The position numbers and the translations under genes are program-made. The notes beneath the pieces were generated by a model. The model saw only the letters and a program-made list of their open reading frames with translations. It was not told the DNA's origin and searched no databases. From Oscillospiraceae bacterium (GTDB taxonomy: Bacteria; Bacillota; Clostridia; Oscillospirales; UBA929): 59,409 nt of DNA. Shown here in pieces: positions 17,813 through 27,065 of the stretch; position 1 is the stretch's first letter; every line of letters begins with the position of its first letter. The stretch is from contig WRAI01000012.1 of the NCBI GenBank assembly GCA_009780275.1, forward strand, positions 1-59,409, written 5' to 3'.

Positions 17813-18365
17813 AAATTACATAGACGCGCTGGAATGCCACGAAATATTAACAACGTCACGCCTTATTTTGCGAAAATTCAAGGAAGAGGATGCCGAAGCC
17901 GTTTTGGAATATGGCAGTGACGCTGAAACGGTGAAATATCTCGTCTGGGATGGCGTTCAAACGTTGGAAGAGGCAAAACAGTCTATTTTGGACTATTATT
18001 TGTCGCGACCCGGCATTTATGCCATTACGTTGAAAGAAGGCGCAAAATGTATTGGTTGTATTGATTTGCGCATCAACGAGGAACATGAGAAGTCGGGGTT
18101 TGGGTATGTGCTGAATCGGCAATATTGGGGCAATGGCTATATGACAGAGGCATTGCAAGCGGTATTGGCGTTGTGTTTTGATAGGCTGGAATTAAACCGC
18201 GTAGAAGATGGTCATTATATAGAGAATGGTAGCTCAGGAAGAGTCATGGCAAAGTGTGGCATGACGCGTGAGGGCATGGCAAAGCAACAAGTTAAAATTA
18301 AGGGTGTTTTTCGTGATGTAGTGCATTATGGCATTACGCGAGATGAATGGATGTTGAGTACATAA
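17805..18365 (+). CDS. GNAT family N-acetyltransferase
   Basis: Encodes 186 residues with the RimJ/RimL-type GNAT layout: TSRLILRKFKEEDAEAVLEY at the start, a central IGCIDLRI strand, GFGYVLNRQYWGNGYMTEAL (acetyl-CoA binding region) and a C-terminal GRVMAKCGMTREG motif. It should acetylate an amine on a protein terminus or small molecule; the target is unknown. It overlaps the dehydratase-like gene by 8 bases, so it is co-transcribed. A GGGCAG/CTGCCC hairpin follows its stop but lacks a T-run. Confidence 0.85.
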   Translation: MVENYIDALECHEILTTSRLILRKFKEEDAEAVLEYGSDAETVKYLVWDGVQTLEEAKQSILDYYLSRPGIYAITLKEGAKCIGCIDLRINEEHEKSGFGYVLNRQYWGNGYMTEALQAVLALCFDRLELNRVEDGHYIENGSSGRVMAKCGMTREGMAKQQVKIKGVFRDVVHYGITRDEWMLST

Positions 18366-18479
18366 GGGCAGCTGTTGACTGCCCATCTGTACAAGAATGA
18401 TACAGTATAAGGTTTGTAAATAGGCGCGTAATGCGTGATTTCTACAATAAAATCCACAAATCCAGCCATACTAGGACGT

Positions 18480-19988
18480 ATGAGAATATTACGCGTCCTG
18501 AAAGAAACATTTTTGGCGTCACTGCCGCTGCTTGTTGTCATTGGTGTGGTGACGTTGTTTGTTGCACCGCTGCCTAATCCGCAAGATTATTTGCGGTTGC
18601 TTGTTGGCTACATTGGCGTGGTAGTTGGGCAATCGTTGTTTCTCGTCGGGCTGCATGAGAGCATTTTGCCGATTGGTGAAAATGTGGGGCGTTCGCTTGT
18701 CAAGGTAAAGCGTTTTGCCGTTGTTATCTTTTTCGGGCTATTATTTGGGCTGCTGGCAACAGTCGCCGAGCCTGCCTTGGCAGTGCTTGCGCGGCAGACG
18801 CATTTGCTTATCAATGCCGTTAACGAAAAAGCATTGATTTGGCTGGTGGGTGTGGGTGTGGGTGTATTTGTGTCCATAGCGTTGTGGCGCATTGTGCGCA
18901 GTGTTAGCATTAAATTTATCTTTGCGGCGTTATATGCGTTGCTTTTTGCTATGATGCTCGTTGTGCCGCAAGAATTTGTCGCGCTGGCGTTTGACGGCAG
19001 TGGCGCAACGACGGGAGATATTTCCGTGCCGTTTATCTTGACGCTCGGGCTGGGCGTTTCTGCGACCATGAGCAAACGAAGGAGCAGCGATGATGTATTT
19101 GGCATCATCGGTATTGCTTCTATTGGGCCGATTTTGGCGATTTTCGTCTACGGTATGGTGCTGAAGGCTTTGCACGGCGGCATTCCGCCTGTTGACATAT
19201 ATAGCCCCGGTGATGCGGCGGGTGGGCTTTGGCAAATGGTAATTTCAAATATCGGCAATGTGGCATTGGCAATTATTCCGATGTTGCTGGTGTTTCTGTT
19301 GTTTCAATTTTGGTTACTCAAATTGCCAAAGACGAAAGTCAAAGGCATTTTGTGCGGTATGATTCCCGTGTTCATAGGGTTGCTCATTTTCTTGGTGGGC
19401 ATTGACTTTGGCTTTGCTTTCGCAGGGCAGTATATTGGGGAAGTGTTCTTAGCGCCAACGCGACCGGAATGGTTTCAGTGGTTGCTGTTGCCCGTGGCGT
19501 TTGTATTGGGCGCATCTATTACACTTGCTGAGCCGGCGGTAACCGTGTTGGGAGAGCAGTTAGAGAACATTACAGGCAGACAAATCAAGCGCATGACAAT
19601 ACGGCTGACCCTGGCGGGCGGCATTGGCGTGGCGGCGGTGCTGGCAGTGGTGAAAATTCTTGAGCAGGTCAATATTTTGGCGTTCTTATTGCCGTTGTAT
19701 GCCGTTGCGTTGCTGATGATGGCAATCACGCCGAGGCTGTTTATCGGTTTGGCGTTCGACTCGGGTGGTGTGACCGGTGGAGCGTTGAGTTCGGCGTTGC
19801 TGACGCCTATGACGCTGGGGATTGCGCAGGCTATCGCCGCGACGTCGGGCGAACACGCGCCATCGGTGCTGACCAATGGATTTGGCGTGATTGCCTTTAT
19901 TTCAGTGACGCCGTTAATTGCGGTGCAGGGGTTGGGGATTTGGTATAGTGTTAGGCACAAGTCAAATTTGGGTGAATTAGGCAAATAG
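18480..19988 (+). CDS. DUF1538 family integral membrane protein
   Basis: Encodes 502 residues with about 12 or more membrane helices arranged as an internal duplication: ATVAEPALAVLA and ALAFDGSGATTGD in the first half are echoed by ITLAEPAVTVLGEQ and GLAFDSGGVTGG in the second. DUF1538 proteins look like permeases, but the substrate is unknown. A GTG at 18435 would add 15 polar residues; the ATG at 18480 starts directly at the family-like MRILRVLKETFLASLP and has a weak AGGA. Its stop overlaps the converging HD-like gene by 12 bases, and no terminator is evident between them. Confidence 0.8.
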   Translation: MRILRVLKETFLASLPLLVVIGVVTLFVAPLPNPQDYLRLLVGYIGVVVGQSLFLVGLHESILPIGENVGRSLVKVKRFAVVIFFGLLFGLLATVAEPALAVLARQTHLLINAVNEKALIWLVGVGVGVFVSIALWRIVRSVSIKFIFAALYALLFAMMLVVPQEFVALAFDGSGATTGDISVPFILTLGLGVSATMSKRRSSDDVFGIIGIASIGPILAIFVYGMVLKALHGGIPPVDIYSPGDAAGGLWQMVISNIGNVALAIIPMLLVFLLFQFWLLKLPKTKVKGILCGMIPVFIGLLIFLVGIDFGFAFAGQYIGEVFLAPTRPEWFQWLLLPVAFVLGASITLAEPAVTVLGEQLENITGRQIKRMTIRLTLAGGIGVAAVLAVVKILEQVNILAFLLPLYAVALLMMAITPRLFIGLAFDSGGVTGGALSSALLTPMTLGIAQAIAATSGEHAPSVLTNGFGVIAFISVTPLIAVQGLGIWYSVRHKSNLGELGK

Positions 19989-20540
19989 CTCATCTTTGCT
20001 GTTAAGCAGAAAGTGACAAGTGCAACCTAAATAATGAGAGGCTCTCGTCAGTATATCATAAGATTTTGCATAACTATACAGAAACAGGTTTTGGGAAAAT
20101 GCTTTTGATACAAGGCAATCAATTATTATTGCCTTGTTAAGTATACGAATGTCCACACTTTGGATTTCCAAATGATTTCTATGCACGTCACCAATGGTTT
20201 CAAATGGCAATATTCGCTCTTTTGAAATATCAACTTTGTCTGCAATCAATAAAGCTGCACCTACTGCGCTTTCTATTAGTATGCCATTTGAATGATCTTC
20301 AATCGCTTGGATAATGATACTCTTTTCCTTCGGCAATAATTGAACAGGGTACTCCATTAAAACTGCAGCTAGTGCGGCACTTTTTTGTGCATGATTCCAT
20401 CTGCCGACATCTACGACAAACATTGCGTGGTATCTGCCGTGACACGCCTGGTATATACCGGGAGGCAACAGCATTTCATTTATAACATCCAACATTTTAT
20501 TTATATCGCGGCAGTTGCGATAATGTTGATATGTATTCAT
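19977..20540 (-). CDS. HD-domain-like protein lacking the HD dyad
   Basis: Encodes 187 residues. ACHGRYHAMFVVDV near residue 33, IIIQAIEDHSNG and SAVGAALLIADKVDISKER match an HD-phosphohydrolase family of Firmicutes as I recall it, but the segment that should carry the metal-binding HD pair is missing between FVVDV and RWNHAQKSA. That suggests an in-frame loss of about 30 residues. Family metal-dependent hydrolysis is therefore doubtful. GGAGG lies before the ATG and a good promoter lies upstream, so it may still be expressed. Confidence 0.6.
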   Translation of the reverse strand: MNTYQHYRNCRDINKMLDVINEMLLPPGIYQACHGRYHAMFVVDVGRWNHAQKSAALAAVLMEYPVQLLPKEKSIIIQAIEDHSNGILIESAVGAALLIADKVDISKERILPFETIGDVHRNHLEIQSVDIRILNKAIIIDCLVSKAFSQNLFLYSYAKSYDILTRASHYLGCTCHFLLNSKDELFA

Positions 20541-20587
20541 AGGCGAATGCCTCCAAAAATATAAATACTACTCAACTATACCCTGTA

Positions 20588-20616
20588 ACTATACCATAGT
20601 TATGTACTTTTAACAA
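20588..20616 (-). promoter_or_regulatory. SigA promoter for the HD-like gene
   Basis: On the minus strand TTGTTA (20611-20616) and TATAGT (20588-20593) are 17 bases apart, about 50 bases before the start at 20540. Confidence 0.6.
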
Positions 20617-20718
20617 CCCTTTGCGTTCGTCATAATATCGCTCATGGACAAAATTTTGCTTGCCAACGGAAGGTGAAAGTGATAGAATATAAGATATTCA
20701 CATAGCAAGGAGCAATAT

Positions 20719-21324
20719 ATGCCATTTCGCAAATCGCGCACGTTGGATGATAACAGCGACGTTTATATTATTGCCGGATTGGGTAACCCCGGGAAAAAAT
20801 ACGATGGCACGCGCCACAATATCGGGTTCGATGTTGTGGATGTCTTGGCGCTGAAATTTGGTGAAAAGATTAGAAAATTAAAATTCCAATCACTTTACAC
20901 GTTGGTCAAGCATGGACAAAATCGCATTTTATTACTTAAACCGCAAACTTATATGAATGAAAGCGGTCGTGCCATTCGTCAGGCGGCAGATTTTTACAAA
21001 GTGCCGTCGGAGCGCATTTTGGTGGTGGTTGACGACATTCATTTGTCGACAGGCCGATTGCGCATGCGTGAGGGAGGCAGTGACGGCGGACATAATGGGC
21101 TGAAAAGCATTTTATATCAGTTGCAGTCCGACCGTTTTCCGCGCTTGCGGGTTGGCGTGGGCGCGCCCGGAGAGAATGACAGGCTGACTGATTTTGTGTT
21201 GGACGGCTTTTCGAAAGAAGAGAGTCGGTTGATAGAGCATGCTGTACAAAACGCAGTAGAAGTCTGTGAGATGTTTGTGTCAAGCGGGTTTGCGGCGGCG
21301 GCGAATGCAATAAAGAATTTATGA
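20719..21324 (+). CDS. pth: Peptidyl-tRNA hydrolase
   Basis: Encodes 201 residues. AGLGNPGKKYDGTRHNIGFD carries the conserved Asn and catalytic His; PQTYMNESG and VVDDIHLSTGRLRMREGGSDGGHNGLKS carry the other active-site residues. The enzyme frees tRNA from peptidyl-tRNAs that drop off the ribosome. It has an N-terminal extension of about 15 residues before the usual start, but AAGGAG precedes only this ATG. Its stop overlaps fabG by 4 bases; the order pth-(fabG)-mfd resembles the pth-mfd pairing common in Firmicutes. Confidence 0.94.
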   Translation: MPFRKSRTLDDNSDVYIIAGLGNPGKKYDGTRHNIGFDVVDVLALKFGEKIRKLKFQSLYTLVKHGQNRILLLKPQTYMNESGRAIRQAADFYKVPSERILVVVDDIHLSTGRLRMREGGSDGGHNGLKSILYQLQSDRFPRLRVGVGAPGENDRLTDFVLDGFSKEESRLIEHAVQNAVEVCEMFVSSGFAAAANAIKNL

Positions 21325-22016
21325 AGAAAGTATTGATAACAGGTGCATCGCGCGGCATTGGATTGGCGATAGCCGAGGCATTTGCCGCCGAGGAATATAT
21401 TGTCTACGCCAACTACAGAAGCACGACGGAGAACTTGCAACGATTGCAGGACAAAGGCATTGTGCCTGTCTATGCTGATGTGACAAAGCCGGATGATGTT
21501 GCCGCAATGTTTGCCAAAATTGGCAGTGTCGATATTCTGGTCAACAATGCCGGTGTTTCGGAGAGCAAGCCGTTTACCGATATTACCTTGGATGACTGGG
21601 GAGCCATGATGTCGGGCAATTTGACGTCAGTGTTTTCATGCACAAAAGCGGCAGTTTCATATATGATTTCGCAAAAAAAAGGTTGCATTATTAATGTTTC
21701 GTCCGTATGGGGTGAGGTTGGCGGGTCGTGTGAAGTGCATTATTCGGCGGCGAAGGCCGGTGTGCTTGGTATGACTCGCGCGCTGGCGAAAGAGCTGGGT
21801 GTTTCGGGGATTCGTGTCAATGCCATTGCGCCGGGTGTGATTGATACTGATATGCTCGCCGATTTGACGGTGCAGGATTTGGACGAATTGAAACAAGCCA
21901 CGCCGTTGCAAGCCATTGGGGTAGTTAAACATATTGCGCAGGCGGCGTTATATTTGGCGAAAAACGACTTTGTGACCGGTGAAATTTTGCATGTTGATGG
22001 GGGCTTTAGACTTTGA
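21321..22016 (+). CDS. fabG: SDR family oxidoreductase (3-oxoacyl-ACP reductase-like)
   Basis: Encodes 231 residues of a classical short-chain dehydrogenase: TGASRGIGLAIAEAF (NADPH binding), NNAGVSESKPF, catalytic Ser in NVSSVWGEVG, the YSAAKAG Tyr-Lys pair and APGVIDTDML. It most resembles FabG, which reduces 3-oxoacyl-ACP in fatty acid synthesis, but its position between pth and mfd means it may be a specialised or redundant copy rather than the main fab enzyme. It overlaps both neighbours by 4 bases. Confidence 0.85.
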   Translation: MKKVLITGASRGIGLAIAEAFAAEEYIVYANYRSTTENLQRLQDKGIVPVYADVTKPDDVAAMFAKIGSVDILVNNAGVSESKPFTDITLDDWGAMMSGNLTSVFSCTKAAVSYMISQKKGCIINVSSVWGEVGGSCEVHYSAAKAGVLGMTRALAKELGVSGIRVNAIAPGVIDTDMLADLTVQDLDELKQATPLQAIGVVKHIAQAALYLAKNDFVTGEILHVDGGFRL

Positions 22017-25000
22017 TACAGGCATTACTCGATAGATTTCCCGCCTACCGCGAGGTTTGGGCGGCACTTGACGCGCGCGAAAATCCTATTGCAGCCTCGG
22101 GGCTGAGCGGCGTACATAAGGCGCATTTGTTGGCGCAAATTTCGGTTGAGCGACCATTACTACTCATCGCGCCGGATGAACAGGAATTGGTACGTTTATG
22201 CAATGATATAGCTGCTATTTTGGGCACTAAGCCGACCGTTTTACCGCCGCGAACAACAGCGTATCATAATGTGGATGTTATTAGTCATGAGTGGGAGCAT
22301 GAACGGCTGAAAGTCTTGCATGGATTACGTTGTGGCAATGTAAAAGTATTGGCAGCCACGCCTGATGCTTTGATGATGGTTACGTTGTCGCCCGAACGGC
22401 TGCAAGGGTTGATGTTGCAAACGGGGGGCACATACCGACAAGAGGATTTATTGACGACGTTGATAGTAGAGGGCTATCGGCGTTGTGAGCAGGTTGAGGG
22501 CATCGGACAATTTGCAGTGCGGGGCGGGATTGTTGATTTTTTCAGTCCGTCTAGTGCAGCCCCTGTGCGTATAGAATTTTTTGGCAATGAGATTGACAGC
22601 ATGGCGACTATTGACACGACAACGCAACGTCGTTTGGACAATATCGATGAAGCAGATATGTTGCCCGTTCGCGAGTTGTTGCCACATGAAGATTTCGTGC
22701 GACAGCTGGAAATATTGGCAGCAAAGCAAAAAAATGACGCCGTGCGAGAAACGATGCTGCAAGATGCGCAACGATATACGGAAAATGGAATTTTTCCTGC
22801 GCTAGATAGATATATTCAATTGCTTTGCCCCGAAAACGCGACGGCATTTGACTATTTGCCGGACAATGCGCTCGTTGTGATTGCTGAAAAAGAGCGTTGT
22901 CGTGGGCGGCGTGAAGCCACCATGTGGCGGCAGCAGCAGGACGTAGAAACATTGCTGGAAGCTGGATTGATTGACGCGGCACAAACTGTGCCGTACATTG
23001 ATGAGGTTGAGTGGGCAGGAAGCTTGCGGCGGCGAGACTTGTTGTATTTGGATGCCTTGCCATCCGATGGTTACGAAGTTAAGCCGCGTGCGAATATCCC
23101 TCTGCAAGCTAAGCAGCTGCCGTCTTATGGCGGCAGTTTAGAAACGGCATTGGGTGATATTCGATACTATCAAGAGAGCCTTATGCGGACGTTGGTGTTA
23201 TGCCCCACGCCGCTGCGTTGTAAGCAGTTGGAAGAGGTGTTGCGCGATAAAGGCATTGCCGCGCAGGTAGAAACAGCAGTCAAGACACTACCTGCGGTCG
23301 GTCAAGTATTACTGACGGTTGGTGGGCTCAGCGGCGGGATGGAATATCCTGCGGGACAGCTTGCCGTCATCACTGAAGAGCAGTTGGTGCAGTTATCGTC
23401 ACGTAAACGTGGCTCAAGCCGCAAGGATTCGCGCCAACGCGTGGCGAGTTACGCTGACCTCACGCCGGGTGATTTGGTTGTACATGACTTGCATGGTATC
23501 GGGCGGTTTGTTGGCATTGAGCCAATTGAAGTCGATGGCGTGCGTCGTGATTATATTAAAATTCAGTATGCTGGAACAGACAGCTTGTATGTGCCGGTAA
23601 CGCAATTGAATATGGTGAGTAAATACATCGGCGCCGGCGCCGGGGGGGGGGATGATGAAAAAGCTTCTAAAATCAAACTCAGTAAGTTAGGGGGGGAGGC
23701 ATGGCAGCGTGCGAAAAATCGCGCTAAGGAGAGCACAAAAGAACTTGCCGCTGACCTAATCAAGCTATATGCTGAACGTATGCGCAAAAAAGGGTTTGCT
23801 TTTGAAGCCGATAGTGAGTGGCAAAAAGAGTTTGAGGAAGCTTTCCCATATGATGAAACGCAAGACCAAATTACTGCCATTGCCGACTGCAAAAATGATA
23901 TGCAGAGCAGTCTGCCTATGGACAGACTGTTGTGCGGTGACGTAGGATTTGGCAAGACCGAAGTGGCATTGCGTATGGTGATGAAGTGTGTGTTGAGTGG
24001 CAGGCAGGCCGCCATTTTAGTGCCGACAACGGTTTTGGCGCAACAGCATTACAATACGGCACGGCAACGATTTGGGCGATATCCGTTACGTGTCGAGATG
24101 GTGTCACGTTTCCGCACGGCGGCGCAGAATCGAGAAACATTGAAAAAGTTACGAAATGGTGAGCTTGACTTGGTCATCGGCACACATCGGCTGCTGCAAA
24201 AGGATGTGATTTTTCAAAAATTGGGGCTGCTGGTCATTGACGAGGAGCAGCGGTTTGGGGTGTCGCACAAAGAGAAACTCAAAGAAATGGCCAAGCAGGT
24301 TGATGTATTGACCTTGACGGCAACGCCTATTCCGCGGACGCTGAATATGGCGTTGTCGGGCGTGCGTGATATGTCAACGCTGGAAGAGCCGCCGCGCAAC
24401 CGGTATCCGGTGCAAACCTTTGTGTTGGAATATGATGAATTGATTATTGACGATGCCATTCGCCGTGAAATCGGGCGGGGGGGGCAGGTGTATTATCTGC
24501 ACAATCGTGTCGATACAATTGAGGCGTTGGCGGGGCGATTGCAGCGGCGGCATCCCGACGCCAAAATTGCTGTGGCGCACGGAAAAATGGCGGAGGGAGA
24601 TTTGTCTGAGATGATGCGTTTGATGACAGAAGGGGAGATTGATTTGCTGGTCTGTACCACCATTATTGAGACGGGGCTGGACATTCCCAACGTCAATACG
24701 CTGATTATCGAGGATGCCGATAAGATGGGCTTGGCGCAACTGCATCAAATTCGTGGACGCGTAGGGCGGAGCAATCGCCATGCCAGTGCTTATCTGACCT
24801 ATCGGCGTGGCAAAATTTTGACCGAAGTGGCAACTAAGCGTCTGACGGCGGTGCGTGAATACGTGGAATTTGGCGCGGGGTTCAAGATTGCTATGCGTGA
24901 CTTGGAAATTCGCGGTGCGGGCAATATCTTGGGTGCCGAGCAGCACGGGCATATGTTGAGCGTTGGATATGATATGTACTTGAAATTGCTGGAGGAGGCT

Positions 25001-25471
25001 GTTTTAGAAGAAAAGGGTGAACAAAAGCCGTTGATTGCTGAATGTATAGTTGACTTGCAAGTCAATGCCGGCATCGACGAAAAATACGTGAAATCCGCTG
25101 GCGTGCGCATGGATTTATATCGTCGCATTGCGTTGGTACGTGATCGAGAACAGGCGCGTGATTTGCTTGATGAGCTCATTGACCGCTTTGGCGAACCGCC
25201 GCGCATGACAATCAATCTTGTGGATATTGCGCTGCTCCGCAACGAAGCGGCCGCGGCGGGGTTTTGTGAGGTCACGCAAAAAGAGGGGCGCATATTGCTA
25301 TATATCCAAGCGCCGGATTTAGAACGTGTGGCTAAAGTCTGCGGTATGGAAAAATACCGCAGAAAAGTGCTGTTTTCGGTGGGCGATAAGCCGTATTTTG
25401 CATTTAAGTACGACGAAAAACTGTCTGTGATTGAGCAATTGCGGGCTTTGATTGGGGATTATGTGACCTAG
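22013..25471 (+). CDS. mfd: Transcription-repair coupling factor
   Basis: Encodes 1152 residues. The UvrB-homology region is at the N-terminus, the RNA-polymerase-interacting domain near 490-570 (DLTPGDLVVHDLHGIGRFVGIE), then a RecG-like motor with GDVGFGKTEVALR (Walker A near 643), DEEQRFGV and TATPIPRTL, and a C-terminal TRCF domain. Mfd removes stalled RNA polymerase and recruits UvrA. The start is TTG, overlapping the fabG stop. A run of ten G at 23642-23651 lies within the coding sequence near residue 545, with further G7 and G8 runs downstream. Confidence 0.95.
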   Translation: MIQALLDRFPAYREVWAALDARENPIAASGLSGVHKAHLLAQISVERPLLLIAPDEQELVRLCNDIAAILGTKPTVLPPRTTAYHNVDVISHEWEHERLKVLHGLRCGNVKVLAATPDALMMVTLSPERLQGLMLQTGGTYRQEDLLTTLIVEGYRRCEQVEGIGQFAVRGGIVDFFSPSSAAPVRIEFFGNEIDSMATIDTTTQRRLDNIDEADMLPVRELLPHEDFVRQLEILAAKQKNDAVRETMLQDAQRYTENGIFPALDRYIQLLCPENATAFDYLPDNALVVIAEKERCRGRREATMWRQQQDVETLLEAGLIDAAQTVPYIDEVEWAGSLRRRDLLYLDALPSDGYEVKPRANIPLQAKQLPSYGGSLETALGDIRYYQESLMRTLVLCPTPLRCKQLEEVLRDKGIAAQVETAVKTLPAVGQVLLTVGGLSGGMEYPAGQLAVITEEQLVQLSSRKRGSSRKDSRQRVASYADLTPGDLVVHDLHGIGRFVGIEPIEVDGVRRDYIKIQYAGTDSLYVPVTQLNMVSKYIGAGAGGGDDEKASKIKLSKLGGEAWQRAKNRAKESTKELAADLIKLYAERMRKKGFAFEADSEWQKEFEEAFPYDETQDQITAIADCKNDMQSSLPMDRLLCGDVGFGKTEVALRMVMKCVLSGRQAAILVPTTVLAQQHYNTARQRFGRYPLRVEMVSRFRTAAQNRETLKKLRNGELDLVIGTHRLLQKDVIFQKLGLLVIDEEQRFGVSHKEKLKEMAKQVDVLTLTATPIPRTLNMALSGVRDMSTLEEPPRNRYPVQTFVLEYDELIIDDAIRREIGRGGQVYYLHNRVDTIEALAGRLQRRHPDAKIAVAHGKMAEGDLSEMMRLMTEGEIDLLVCTTIIETGLDIPNVNTLIIEDADKMGLAQLHQIRGRVGRSNRHASAYLTYRRGKILTEVATKRLTAVREYVEFGAGFKIAMRDLEIRGAGNILGAEQHGHMLSVGYDMYLKLLEEAVLEEKGEQKPLIAECIVDLQVNAGIDEKYVKSAGVRMDLYRRIALVRDREQARDLLDELIDRFGEPPRMTINLVDIALLRNEAAAAGFCEVTQKEGRILLYIQAPDLERVAKVCGMEKYRRKVLFSVGDKPYFAFKYDEKLSVIEQLRALIGDYVT

Positions 25472-25519
25472 GAGGAATGGTTCGCCTTTGAACGGCGGGA
25501 AGAAGTAATTAGTAAAGTT

Positions 25520-25687
25520 GAAATCCGATGTTTTAATGAGTGCCGGCGCATTGGACAGCCGCCGTTTGCGAATATATTCCTTGACAGAATGCCCGGTCAA
25601 AGCATAGAAGTCACGATATAACTTGGCATGAGAAGTAAATTCTGCAGAAGAAAGCCGTTTCCTTGTGATTGAACCGCTCCCTGTCAA
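25520..25687 (-). pseudogene. AraC-family regulator fragment
   Basis: About 55 residues on the minus strand resemble the start of an AraC-type HTH domain: KLYRDFYALTGHSVKEYIRK followed by RRLSNAPALIKTSDF. The match stops there; the frame then runs into sequence antisense to the end of mfd, and the second helix-turn-helix is absent. No ribosome site or intact start is present. It is best read as the remnant of a deleted regulator. Confidence 0.6.
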
Positions 25688-25706
25688 GTAGACAATTAAA
25701 ATAAAA

Positions 25707-25744
25707 AAAAACGGATGGAATGTTTATGGCACCCCATCCGTTTT
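25707..25744 (-). terminator. Intrinsic terminator of the XRE regulator gene
   Basis: Stem ACGGATGG/CCATCCGT (25711-25718 and 25734-25741) with a 15-base loop. On the minus strand it is followed by a run of nine T and further T-rich sequence, 22 bases after the XRE gene stop. In plus orientation it would also follow mfd, with a four-base T-run. Confidence 0.85.
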
Positions 25745-25765
25745 GCAATACTGTTTTGTCTGTTG

Positions 25766-26521
25766 TTATGTGTCTAATCGTGATAATAATCCATTTAATT
25801 CACCAATCAACATTTCCAACATAACTTTTTTGTTATTGCAATAAGCTAATCCTTGTTTGTCAAATATTATCAACAGAGCGGATACAAAGGAATAGACAAA
25901 TTCTTCCGCTTTTTCAGAAGGCATACGGACTTTCAATGTCTCTGCCTGTACGAACTCCTGAGATCCGTAGATTTTCGGAAGTCTTACAACAATATCCATT
26001 GCTTTATCGAAATCATCCAATTGCCTGCAATAAACCCAGCACAAAATGTTTAGAGCGTGATAGCGAATCTGATCATCAACACAATCCTCTAAAATGCGCC
26101 GGCAGATATTGATTGCTTCATTGGCTGCTTCAAGAGATATTTTTACACCATTATCCATACACCCGATTGCGGAAGCCAAAAAGGCTTGGAGTTTGTAACT
26201 TGACGGATACTGGCTCACAGCTTCCCTGTAAACAGAAACCGCTTCAGCAAAGTTACCGGCACATTGTTCTTTGTTTGCTTTTTCAATATACTCATTGATC
26301 TTGTTTTCTTTTTGCTTTTGATTCATACCTACCAACTCGTCGAGAGAAACATTGAAAAAATCTGCAATTGCAGGAAGAATTTCAATATCGGGGTAGCATA
26401 TTTCGCTTTCCCAACGTGATATTGCCTGCGCCGTTACACCTAAATGCTCGGCTAAACGGTCTTGTGTAACATCTGCTTTTTTTCTTAATGCTTTTATTTT
26501 CGCGCCTATTTTAATCGTCAT
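25766..26521 (-). CDS. XRE family transcriptional regulator with TPR-like region
   Basis: Encodes 251 residues. An N-terminal Cro/C1 HTH (about 4-60; IKALRKKADVTQDRLAEHLG, TAQAISRWESE) is followed by a helical TPR-like part (about 75-230) with AGNFAEAVSVYREAVSQYPS. Such proteins are regulators whose TPR domain often senses a peptide or protein partner. AGGAG lies before the ATG. It is lower in GC than its neighbours and lies in an accessory patch between an AraC fragment and an IS3 remnant. Its target genes are not evident. Confidence 0.85.
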   Translation of the reverse strand: MTIKIGAKIKALRKKADVTQDRLAEHLGVTAQAISRWESEICYPDIEILPAIADFFNVSLDELVGMNQKQKENKINEYIEKANKEQCAGNFAEAVSVYREAVSQYPSSYKLQAFLASAIGCMDNGVKISLEAANEAINICRRILEDCVDDQIRYHALNILCWVYCRQLDDFDKAMDIVVRLPKIYGSQEFVQAETLKVRMPSEKAEEFVYSFVSALLIIFDKQGLAYCNNKKVMLEMLIGELNGLLSRLDT

Positions 26522-26562
26522 GATAAATCGCTCCTTGTTAAGTATTTCAGGCCTGTGACTTA

Positions 26563-26590
26563 ATTATATCTTTTTTTCATTAAAAAACAA
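26563..26590 (-). promoter_or_regulatory. Promoter for the XRE regulator gene
   Basis: On the minus strand TTGTTT (26585-26590) and TATAAT (26563-26568) with a 16-base spacer, in an AT-rich stretch. Just upstream, two related elements, CGGTTGATAA and AGATTGATAA (between 26591 and 26630), form an imperfect direct repeat that could be an operator. Confidence 0.55.
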
Positions 26591-26694
26591 TTATCAATCT
26601 GTTGTTTTTTTATCAACCGATTGTTTATACGCAAAATAGCGTAAAGAATTAAACCCTCTTTTTTATGAGAGAGCATAATTGTCATATCTAAAAT

Positions 26695-26930
26695 TTACGC
26701 TGCTGTTAGCAATAAAGCGCGGTACTCCAACGGAGCATATCCCCCCAACCTCGCTTGAAACCTCCAGTTGTTGTAAAAGTGGATATACTGTTCAATAGCG
26801 GCTCTTAAACTATCATAATCATGAAATTTCCGCAGATAATAATGCTCTTGTCTTTTAGGTCAAGAATTGCGCTAAGGTACATTTTATCTCTGTTGCCGTA
26901 TTTGAACTCCGTTGGAGTTGTCTTGTCAAG
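26695..26930 (-). pseudogene. IS3-family transposase remnant
   Basis: On the minus strand the last part reads RKFHDYDSLRAAIEQYIHFY then NNWRFQARLGGYAPLEYRAL and a stop, the typical C-terminus of IS3/IS150-group OrfB. Before it, in another frame, is KTTPTEFKYGNRDKMYLSAI plus LDLKDKS from the DDE core. The middle of the protein is deleted and the two pieces join out of frame near 26848, so it is inactive. No orfA and no terminal repeats were found. Confidence 0.8.
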
Positions 26931-26954
26931 GGCTGTTTTTTAGGCATGGAAATA

Positions 26955-26998
26955 CCCCATAGGGTAAAGGCGTGTAAAGCCTTGCCCTATGGGGTTTT
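26955..26998 (+). terminator. Long GC-rich hairpin with short T-run
   Basis: Arms CCCCATAGGG (26955-26964) and CCCTATGGGG (26985-26994) pair perfectly, with an inner AAGGC/GCCTT stem, then TTTT on the plus strand. No plus-strand gene ends nearby, so it may be a remnant from the mobile element or a terminator from a lost gene. The 70 bases from here to 27065 show nothing else. Confidence 0.5.
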
Positions 26999-27065
26999 GC
27001 GTAAATAATATCAATTTTTTACGGCGTAGTTCGGCAGTTAGCCGTTAGCGGCGGAAATGCTTATA

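Noticed and set aside
18367-18385. Terminator after the GNAT gene
   Set aside because: GGGCAG/CTGCCC stem lacks a T-run, so it was not listed as a terminator.
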